In this document: positions 1 to 5,229 of the stretch, in pieces
Layout of the letters: each line of letters begins with the position of its first letter
Numbering within the stretch: position 1 is the first letter of the stretch
NCBI GenBank assembly: GCA_028823185.1
Contig: JAPKBY010000147.1
Span: 1-5,229, forward strand
From: Planctomycetota bacterium
GTDB taxonomy: Bacteria; Planctomycetota; UBA1135; GCA-002686595
Reading direction: 5' to 3'
Length of the DNA stretch: 5,229 bases
Notes under the pieces: model-generated
Databases searched by the model: none
Seen by the model: only the letters and a program-made list of their open reading frames with translations
What the model was told of the DNA's origin: nothing
Program-made: the position numbers and the translations under genes

Positions 1-1919
1 TGCGGCTTCACCACGAGCTAGATGATGACCCTGAACCCGCTGAGTACGGCTCCGTCGGTGAACCGAAGCCCTTCACAAATGGTGACACGATCCTCTTGGG
101 TGCGACGGGCGCCCCCACCCTCGGAGGCTCTGCCAACTTCGTCATCACCGGCCAATCCGGCACAGACCTCGCACAACTCTTCATCGGAACTCAAGAGCTT
201 CAGCAGAACACTCCTCAAGGGGTCAAGCGTGTCGTTCCGCGCTTCATGTTCGATATCTCTAGTGGCTCGAAGACGATCAACATTCCAAACAGAGCTGCGT
301 TGGATGGATTAACCCTGGTGTGCCAAGCTCGTATCACGCGAATAACTGGCGAACACTGCTACACGAACGCGGTCCGAATGAGGTTGAGGCCAAGCGGCGT
401 CTCTCCTGATGAGCTCGGCCACCGCGCTGGACAACCAAGTCGCGCGCTCTTTAACGCTGCCGGTGATCGCCTCTTGCTCATGAATCGTGGCTCTGAAGAC
501 ATCTTCCTCTATGAAGTCCAAGGCGGACAACTCAGCTTGAAAGCTGTCTACCCGCCACGGATCGGCTTTTCACCTCGCTCTGCATTGGACACCAGTACGG
601 CCACTGGCGACTTACCGCTGGGCATCGCGCTTCACGAGGAGCCCGGCACGGACCGCGCCCGGATCTATCTCATCAACGAGGCGACTCGTACGGTCAGCCA
701 TCTAGAGGTCGACTTCGCCAACAACGCCTTTGCGCAAGCCTCCCCTCAGATCAAGACGCTCCTTAAGCCCGATGCGATGACCTTCTCGGCTCGGCTCGGG
801 TTAGAAATTTTTGAGGATGCCTCTAGAGAGGAAACGACCGGCAACTTCAACAACAGCTGTGCCTCTTGCCACTTCGAAGGTGGAGAGGATGGGAACGTCT
901 GGCAACGACCAGCTGGACCGCGCTCGACCATGCCGGTCTATGGCGGCTCCCTCGGCACAGGGCTCTTGCTCTGGAAAGGTGTCCGCCTTCACATGGGCGA
1001 GACAGGCCCCATGTTTGGCGGCGAGAATGGAGGCACCGGTGACTTTGATGACGCAGAGCAACAAGCCCTGATCGATTATCACGAGACGATTCCGTTCCCT
1101 CTCAATCCTAACCTTGACCCTTCAAGCGGTGATCTAACCCCGCTCGCACAGGTCGGTCGAGATCTCTTCTTCGGCCTCGATGACACCGGACTCAACCCGA
1201 CACTGCGCCATGCTGGCTGCGCTGAATGTCACCCCAACATAGAGACAAATCTCGGCAGCACGCCGGGGCCTCGTCTCTACACGGCAGATTTCCTGAGTCC
1301 GCTCATCACCCAGCAGCCGCACTTCGAGCTCTGGGATCCTGAGTGCTTCTCTCTCCGTGAGAACATCGTCCAGCCCAACATTCGAAACGTAAACACCGGG
1401 GCCAACGTCGACCTCGACAACGACGGCGCGCCGGACTTCGATCGCAACCTAGACCTCTTCTCGGACATAGAGACTTATGCGGTCATGAACCCTGATGGCC
1501 CAGACGGCTTCTTCAGAGACGACCCGAACGGCTGGTTATGTCCCTGCGACCCCGTCTTGGACCCCACATGCGATCCCGCCAATCCCTTCCGTTTCTTCAG
1601 TAGAGAGTCGACTCACTTCTCCATCCCGACAAAGCTCAGCGTCTTCGCTACCGCTCCTTATTTCCACGGACACGGGCCGCTCTCTCTAAGAGCGCTCCTG
1701 GACCCTGAGATCCAGACCTCAGCGGATCCCGTCTATGGAGACGCCGCATACTCGGACGGAATCTTGAGAGCTGGACTCATGAAGAACTTCAATGAGTTCC
1801 ACGATGTGCGCGGACACGAACAGTTCGTACCGGGCATCTCAAAGGTTCAACAAGATCTAGCGAGCACGAATCCGGACGCCGACCTCGAGGCCCTGTTGGC
1901 TTTCGTCCAGTCACTCTGA
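1..1919 (+). CDS. Di-heme cytochrome c peroxidase/MauG-like secreted protein, 5'-partial
   Basis: The reading frame is open from the left edge (first full codon at 3) to the TGA at 1917-1919, giving 638 visible residues. No ATG or GTG occurs before 246 and the sequence looks coding up to the edge, so the gene begins outside the window; the TTG at 96 is unlikely to be the start. Numbering visible residues from position 3: a beta-rich module at about 25-130 ending TNAVRMRL; about two beta-propeller-like blades at 135-255 (ALFNAAGDRLLLMNRGSEDI, then RARIYLINEATRTVSHLEV); then the heme region with CASCH at 286-290, CAECH at 406-410, and TAPYFHGHG at 550-558, which matches the TAPYFH(D/N)G segment of bacterial cytochrome c peroxidases. 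The end, LEALLAFVQSL, is typical of c-type cytochrome domains. Members of this superfamily act outside the cytoplasmic membrane, reducing peroxide or oxidising a partner; the actual substrate here is unknown. An insert between the second heme and TAPYFH carries a DxDxDG calcium-type loop (470-484) and a CPC..C cysteine group. The signal peptide would lie upstream of the window. Family assignment is firm; peroxidase activity is inferred. Confidence 0.88.
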   Translation, partial: RLHHELDDDPEPAEYGSVGEPKPFTNGDTILLGATGAPTLGGSANFVITGQSGTDLAQLFIGTQELQQNTPQGVKRVVPRFMFDISSGSKTINIPNRAALDGLTLVCQARITRITGEHCYTNAVRMRLRPSGVSPDELGHRAGQPSRALFNAAGDRLLLMNRGSEDIFLYEVQGGQLSLKAVYPPRIGFSPRSALDTSTATGDLPLGIALHEEPGTDRARIYLINEATRTVSHLEVDFANNAFAQASPQIKTLLKPDAMTFSARLGLEIFEDASREETTGNFNNSCASCHFEGGEDGNVWQRPAGPRSTMPVYGGSLGTGLLLWKGVRLHMGETGPMFGGENGGTGDFDDAEQQALIDYHETIPFPLNPNLDPSSGDLTPLAQVGRDLFFGLDDTGLNPTLRHAGCAECHPNIETNLGSTPGPRLYTADFLSPLITQQPHFELWDPECFSLRENIVQPNIRNVNTGANVDLDNDGAPDFDRNLDLFSDIETYAVMNPDGPDGFFRDDPNGWLCPCDPVLDPTCDPANPFRFFSRESTHFSIPTKLSVFATAPYFHGHGPLSLRALLDPEIQTSADPVYGDAAYSDGILRAGLMKNFNEFHDVRGHEQFVPGISKVQQDLASTNPDADLEALLAFVQSL

Positions 1920-1925
1920 GGCTGA

Positions 1926-2633
1926 CTAGCGCTCGCGCACCTCTGCGCTTCCGTCTTCCTTTCCAATAATGACGGCGTGAGCGAGGTCGATGAACAGCCC
2001 GCTCTCAACTGCGCCTGGGATCGCGGCTATCGCTCTCTCAAGGTTGCGGGGGTCGTCAATTCCATTCGGGAAGCGACAGTCCAAGATCTGGTTTCCATTG
2101 TCTGTCGTCAACGCGACGCCAGGGTCAGAGAGCCTCAAGACAGGTTCACACCCTAAGGCTGCGAGGGCTCGACTCACTGTCGGCAAAGCGAAGCTTGTCA
2201 CCTCAACGGGCAGCAGAAACGTTGTTCCGAGCTTCTCGACGACCTTGTCTGGCCCGACGACGATCACCTCACGATCTGAGATCGAGGCGATTACTTTTTC
2301 CCTCAGGAGCGCCCCGCCGCCGCCCTTGATCATCTGAAACTCGCCGTCGATCTCATCTGCTCCGTCGATGGTGAGGTGAATCTTTTCAACCTCACCAAGA
2401 CCCAAGAGAGGAATGCCCAGGTCTGTGGCCTTCTCCGTCGTGTCCATCGACGTTGGCACACCGACGATCTCTAGGCCTTCCGATTGAATCCGCTCCGCGA
2501 GCCTGAGCAGGGTGAACCAGACCGTTGATCCTGTGCCTAAGCCGACGATCGTCCCCGTCTCGACCATGTCGGCGGCCCTTCTTCCAGCTGCTTCCTTAAC
2601 GCTTGTCACTCGCTGCTCCTCTGTCGTTGTCAT
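1926..2633 (-). CDS. rpiA: Ribose-5-phosphate isomerase A
   Basis: This cytoplasmic enzyme interconverts ribose 5-phosphate and ribulose 5-phosphate in the non-oxidative pentose phosphate pathway. The 235-residue protein is slightly longer than the E. coli enzyme and matches the RpiA family throughout: the phosphate-binding loop GLGTGSTV at 31-38, PTS at 60-62, DGADE at 90-94, KGGGGALLREK at 103-113, TDNGN, and IPGAVESGLF near the C-terminus. D90, D93, K103 and E112 line up with E. coli D81, D84, K94 and E103 at a constant +9 offset, so the active site looks intact. The ATG at 2631-2633 is well supported: AGGAG lies 5 bases upstream on the minus strand, and an in-frame TAA follows 24 bases upstream without another start codon. 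The gene converges on the peroxidase gene with a 6-base gap and diverges from feoA. A role tied to iron is not indicated; it looks like a neighbour by chance. Confidence 0.97.
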   Translation of the reverse strand: MTTTEEQRVTSVKEAAGRRAADMVETGTIVGLGTGSTVWFTLLRLAERIQSEGLEIVGVPTSMDTTEKATDLGIPLLGLGEVEKIHLTIDGADEIDGEFQMIKGGGGALLREKVIASISDREVIVVGPDKVVEKLGTTFLLPVEVTSFALPTVSRALAALGCEPVLRLSDPGVALTTDNGNQILDCRFPNGIDDPRNLERAIAAIPGAVESGLFIDLAHAVIIGKEDGSAEVRER

Positions 2634-2638
2634 GGGCT

Positions 2639-2643
2639 CTCCT
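2639..2643 (-). promoter_or_regulatory. Shine-Dalgarno site of rpiA
   Basis: The minus strand reads AGGAG here, 5 bases before the rpiA ATG. It fixes the start codon and shows that this genome does use Shine-Dalgarno initiation, which makes its absence before feoA more notable. Confidence 0.75.
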
Positions 2644-2753
2644 AGGTTGTTGTCTTATCCTAAGAATACTCGCGGCCCACTTCTCCCTTCCTTGGGGTTC
2701 ACTTGAGCCCTAATTCTCACCCGGACCGGAGTCCCTCTCAGGCCTGATCGAGT

Positions 2754-2788
2754 AGACTTATTGAGAATGAGTCTCAATAAGACTCATA
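2754..2788. promoter_or_regulatory. Operator cluster upstream of feoAB, probable Fur box
   Basis: An AT-rich block stands out against GC-rich surroundings. The 15-mer TGAGAATGAGTCTCA (2762-2776) agrees with the Fur 7-1-7 consensus TGATAATnATTATCA at 11 of 14 defined positions. It sits inside a perfect inverted repeat with 10-base arms, CTTATTGAGA (2757-2766) and TCTCAATAAG (2772-2781), separated by 5 bases. A second perfect inverted repeat overlaps it: ATGAGTCT (2767-2774) and AGACTCAT (2780-2787), also 5 bases apart. The block can also be read as three copies of AGACT(T/C)AT(T/A), at 2754-2762 (+), 2766-2774 (-) and 2780-2788 (+). Since feoAB is a classical Fur target, iron-dependent repression is the natural reading. 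The sequence match and position are seen directly; the identity of the regulator is inferred, and another Fur-family or DtxR-type protein is possible. Confidence 0.72.
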
Positions 2789-2789
2789 T
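2761..2789 (+). promoter_or_regulatory. Weak candidate promoter of feoAB
   Basis: TTGAGA (2761-2766) and TCATAT (2784-2789) are 17 bases apart and could serve as -35 and -10 elements lying entirely within the operator. The -10 matches TATAAT at only 3 of 6 positions. Transcription would then start at or next to the feoA ATG. An alternative -10, TAGACT (2753-2758, 4 of 6), would give a leader of roughly 25 bases but has no recognisable -35 element. Neither is convincing alone. Confidence 0.22.
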
Positions 2790-2792
2790 CCA

Positions 2793-3020
2793 ATGACACG
2801 CCTCAGCGACCTTCATGCCGGAGACACCGGGCTCCTCCGCGCAATGGAATGCTCTCCTGCCCTGCGCCTGCGCTTGATGGAGCTTGGATTCCTGCCTGGT
2901 GCACCTGTTCGCCTAGTGCGTCGTGTTGCTATCGGCGGCCTCGTTGAGATCGAATGCCGAGGCTGCCATTTGAGCCTGCGTATGTCCGAGGCAGAACAAG
3001 TCATGATTGAGCGCGCCTGA
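2793..3020 (+). CDS. feoA: Ferrous iron transport protein FeoA
   Basis: This is a 75-residue, cytoplasmic SH3-like beta-barrel protein that partners FeoB and is needed for efficient Fe(II) uptake in many bacteria. The family pattern is clear: an opening LSDLHAGDTGLL (4-15), the hallmark RLMELGFLPG (27-36), then VRLVRRVAIGGLVEIE (39-54) and HLSLRMSEAEQVMIE (59-73). Length is normal for a stand-alone FeoA. The ATG at 2793 is the only reasonable start: the frame has a TAA at 2778-2780, and the next ATG (codon 18) would remove the first conserved strands. No Shine-Dalgarno sequence precedes it, and the operator ends 4 bases before it. The protein has a C55-R-G-C58 pair; Cys at the second position is common in the family in my recollection, the pair less so. 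feoB follows after 3 bases in the same frame, so the two are surely cotranscribed. Confidence 0.95.
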   Translation: MTRLSDLHAGDTGLLRAMECSPALRLRLMELGFLPGAPVRLVRRVAIGGLVEIECRGCHLSLRMSEAEQVMIERA

Positions 3021-3023
3021 TCG

Positions 3024-5201
3024 ATGGCCACCACTCAAGAGAGAGCGGGCGACGGCGCCCTCGTCGCCATCGCAGGCAACCCCAATGTCGGCAAGACCTC
3101 CATCTTTAATTGGCTCACCGGGAGCCAGCAGAAGGTCACGAACTATCCCGGCGTCACGGTCGAGCGCTTCGAGAGCAGGCTAAAGGGCTCGGACTCGATT
3201 CAGGTCCTTGATGTTCCGGGCACATACAGCCTCTCGGCTCGATCTGTTGAAGAAGAGATCGCCATTAGGTCCATCGCTGGCTTAAGCGACGTGCGACGGC
3301 CCGACTTAGTCGTCTTGGTCGTCGACGCCACTCAACTCTCACGCAATCTCTACCTCGCGCTTCAAGTTCGCGAGCTTGGGCTCCCGGTCATTCTCGCTGT
3401 CACGATGAGTGATCTCTGTGGAAAGTCAGGCGTTGACCTCGAGGCTCTCTCCGAGGCCTTTGGTGTTCCTGCGCTCCCCGTCTCAGGAGTGAGCGGCGAG
3501 GGCGTTGAAGAGCTCCGATTAAAAATTGAGGCGAGCCTGCTAGACGCACATCTCCCCACGAGCGTCTTCCCTTGGGAGCTCTCTAGCCAACTCGTAGAAG
3601 ACGTCGAGGCAGTCGCTCACTACCTCCCCAGCTCCTGGAGCCCTGGCTCAGGGGCGCGCCGCACCGCGCTCGCGCTCTGGTCGCTGCTCTCTCTCGATGA
3701 CGGGGATGAACTGTCGGGGATCCCGAACGACCTTCGCGCAGCTGTCAAAGAGCGCAGCTCTGGAGAGCGCGACATTGAACGCCAGGTCATCATGGCTCGC
3801 TACGCCTACATCGACCGCGCGGTAGCTGACATGGGACAGCTCGCCGCGAGCTCGCGCAGCTCTACAGAGCGCGCTGACTCCATATTGCTGCACCCTTTCC
3901 TTGGCTTCGGACTCTTCCTCGCGATGATGACCGTCGTCTTCCAGGCCCTCTTCACCTGGTCAGGCCCTGGTATTGATCTCATTGAAGGCGTCTTTGGCTT
4001 GTTGGCCGTGGCGACCGAAGAGGCGCTCCCCGCTGGTCTCTTCCGTGATTTCCTGACGCAAGGGATCATCGCTGGCCTCGGCTCAGTCGTGGTCTTCCTT
4101 CCGCAGATCTTGCTGCTCTTCCTCTTCATCGGGCTCTTGGAAGACACCGGCTATATGGCGAGGGTCGCCTTCCTCATGGACCGAGTCATGAGGTTGATGG
4201 GTCTGAACGGACGAGCTTTTGTTCCGATGATGAGCGGCTTCGCTTGCGCTATCCCGGCTGTCTTGGCGACCCGGACTTTAGAGCGTCAGCGCGACCGCTT
4301 CCTCACCATGATGGTCGTGCCCTTGATGACCTGCTCCGCTCGCCTGCCGGTCTACACCTTGATCATCGGCGCTCTCTTCCCGGTAGGCGATTGGTTTGGC
4401 TTGCCGATGCAGGGGCTGCTGATGGCCGCCATGTATCTCTTCAGCACGATAGTCGCCCTGGCCGCAGCGGCTGTTCTCTCACGAACACTCTTCACGGGAC
4501 CCAGCGTTCCAATGTTGCTCGAGCTCCCTCCCTATCGAAGGCCCCACCTTCCCACCGTCGCGAGGATGATGTGGCAGCGCAGCTCGCTCTTTTTGAAAGA
4601 GGCTGGGGGCGTGATCCTCGCCTGCACAATCGGCCTATGGCTCTTGCTCTCCTTTCCTGCACAGGCGCCGCTGGCTGAGCGCTATGAAGCGCAGAGGATC
4701 GAGGCGGCAAACACGCTCTCGGGTGAAGAGCTCAATGCCTCTGTCGCCGCCATCAACAACACGGAGAGCGCCGCACAGCTTCACAACTCCTATGCAGGGC
4801 AGCTTGGCCAGGGGCTAGAGCCCCTGATCGCGCCGCTCGGTTTTGACTGGAAGATCGGCGTAGGCCTCATCGGCGCCTTCGCCGCACGAGAGGTCTTTGT
4901 CAGCACCATGGGGCTCGTCTACGGGCTCTCCGAAGACGTCGACGAAGAGACAACTACTCTTCGAGAGAAGCTCCGCACAGCTCGAAGGGAGAACGGGGAG
5001 CTCGTCTACACCCCGCTCGTCGGTCTCTCCTTGCTGATCTTCATCGCCCTCGCTTGTCAGTGCATGAGCACTCTCGCAGCTGTTCGTAGAGAGACGGCGA
5101 CCTATCGTTGGCCGCTCTTTATGTTCACTTATATGACAGGGCTCGCGTGGCTCGCGAGCTTCCTCACCTACCAGCTCGGCTCACTGGCCGGGTTTAGCTG
5201 A
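3024..5201 (+). CDS. feoB: Ferrous iron transporter FeoB
   Basis: FeoB is the inner-membrane Fe(II) permease with a cytoplasmic N-terminal G-protein domain. The 725-residue protein is full length, a little shorter than E. coli FeoB. The G domain shows G1 GNPNVGKTS (18-26), G2 around T45 in NYPGVTVE, G3 DVPG (63-66), G4 as TMSD (127-130, where NxxD is expected) and G5 as VSGVSGEG (153-160, SG where SA is usual). A helical regulatory domain spans about 175-285. The membrane part starts near HPFLG (290-294), with about eight hydrophobic segments near 293-311, 346-371, 429-452, 460-486, 528-544, 613-633, 671-693 and 696-718. Conserved core motifs are present: EDTGYMAR, GFACAIPA (C408), PLMTCSARLPVY (C437), AAREVFVSTMG (620-630) and QCMST (679-683). 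The ATG at 3024 gives the usual short lead into G1. No good Shine-Dalgarno is visible, so translational coupling to feoA, 3 bases upstream, is likely. No feoC is seen, but only 28 bases remain downstream. Confidence 0.97.
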   Translation: MATTQERAGDGALVAIAGNPNVGKTSIFNWLTGSQQKVTNYPGVTVERFESRLKGSDSIQVLDVPGTYSLSARSVEEEIAIRSIAGLSDVRRPDLVVLVVDATQLSRNLYLALQVRELGLPVILAVTMSDLCGKSGVDLEALSEAFGVPALPVSGVSGEGVEELRLKIEASLLDAHLPTSVFPWELSSQLVEDVEAVAHYLPSSWSPGSGARRTALALWSLLSLDDGDELSGIPNDLRAAVKERSSGERDIERQVIMARYAYIDRAVADMGQLAASSRSSTERADSILLHPFLGFGLFLAMMTVVFQALFTWSGPGIDLIEGVFGLLAVATEEALPAGLFRDFLTQGIIAGLGSVVVFLPQILLLFLFIGLLEDTGYMARVAFLMDRVMRLMGLNGRAFVPMMSGFACAIPAVLATRTLERQRDRFLTMMVVPLMTCSARLPVYTLIIGALFPVGDWFGLPMQGLLMAAMYLFSTIVALAAAAVLSRTLFTGPSVPMLLELPPYRRPHLPTVARMMWQRSSLFLKEAGGVILACTIGLWLLLSFPAQAPLAERYEAQRIEAANTLSGEELNASVAAINNTESAAQLHNSYAGQLGQGLEPLIAPLGFDWKIGVGLIGAFAAREVFVSTMGLVYGLSEDVDEETTTLREKLRTARRENGELVYTPLVGLSLLIFIALACQCMSTLAAVRRETATYRWPLFMFTYMTGLAWLASFLTYQLGSLAGFS

Positions 5202-5229
5202 GCGAAGAAACTCTGCGAAGTCATCTTTC

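Noticed and set aside
96..98. TTG at 96 as the start codon of the heme protein
   Set aside because: The frame continues open and protein-like to the left edge, no ribosome binding site precedes the TTG, and a start there would cut into the beta-rich module and leave an exported cytochrome without a signal peptide.
801..1082. Open frames opposite and alongside the heme-protein gene, including one at 811-1071 (+)
   Set aside because: They are shadows of a strongly supported coding frame and contain no recognisable motifs; the same holds for the frames overlapping rpiA and feoB, such as 4244-4678 (+) and 3806-4147 (-).
1928..1965. Terminator between the convergent heme-protein gene and rpiA
   Set aside because: AGCGC (1928-1932) and a downstream GCGCT can pair around a 12-base loop, followed by a pyrimidine-rich stretch, but the stem is only 5 pairs, the T tract is interrupted, and it lies inside the rpiA coding end.
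2647..2753. Promoter of rpiA or other sites in the rest of the rpiA-feoA intergenic region
   Set aside because: TATTCT and TAGGAT on the minus strand are possible -10 elements, but no -35 element occurs at the right distance. The short GGAC/GTCC repeat at 2723-2734 is too weak to call. I see no small gene or RNA here.
1926..5201. rpiA as part of an iron-responsive divergent unit with feoAB
   Set aside because: The operator lies about 125 bases from the rpiA start and next to feoA, no rpiA promoter overlaps it visibly, and RpiA has no known iron role.
5181..5229. Possible C-terminus of a convergent minus-strand gene (reads KDDFAEFLRSAKPGQ then TGA, overlapping the end of feoB by 21 bases)
   Set aside because: The residues look plausible, but 15 codons at the edge are too few to support a gene, and another minus-strand frame is also open there. 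The sequence right of the window would decide it.

Overview
The window is GC-rich, gene-dense bacterial DNA carrying four protein genes: the 3' part of a secreted-type di-heme peroxidase gene (+), a complete rpiA (-), and a complete feoA-feoB ferrous-iron uptake operon (+). I see no RNA genes, mobile elements, CRISPR arrays or large repeats. The lineage is uncertain. The first protein holds a beta-rich module (ending with the pattern IPN..ALDGLTLVCQARI..TNAVRMRL) like those often found at the ends of secreted proteins in some Planctomycetota. Its heme part, with propeller-like sequence ahead of CxxCH motifs, is also common in Myxococcota and related large-genome Gram-negatives. Planctomycetota is my best guess, by recall only.

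Layout. Positions 1-1919 (+) are the C-terminal 638 residues of a protein with two CxxCH heme-c sites of the MauG / bacterial cytochrome c peroxidase type; the frame is open to the left edge, so the true start lies outside. Six bases later rpiA ends, in convergent orientation, and runs leftward from 2633 to 1926. A 159-bp intergenic region separates rpiA from the divergent feoA. It contains a dense AT-rich cluster of overlapping inverted repeats (2754-2788) with a good match to the 7-1-7 Fur box, ending only 4 bases before the feoA start codon. feoA (2793-3020) and feoB (3024-5201) follow with a 3-base gap and in the same frame. The last 28 bases hold nothing I can assign.

How the genes work together. 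FeoA and FeoB form a Fe(II) importer, and the operator next to feoA fits iron-dependent repression by a Fur-type regulator. RpiA is a housekeeping pentose-phosphate enzyme with no evident link to iron; the peroxidase-like protein needs heme but is convergent with rpiA and not in the feo operon. The least ordinary points are the operator architecture with an apparently leaderless feoA, the altered guanine-recognition motifs (G4 TMSD, G5 SG) of FeoB, and the unusual domain order of the heme protein. I do not see a clearly new multi-gene system.
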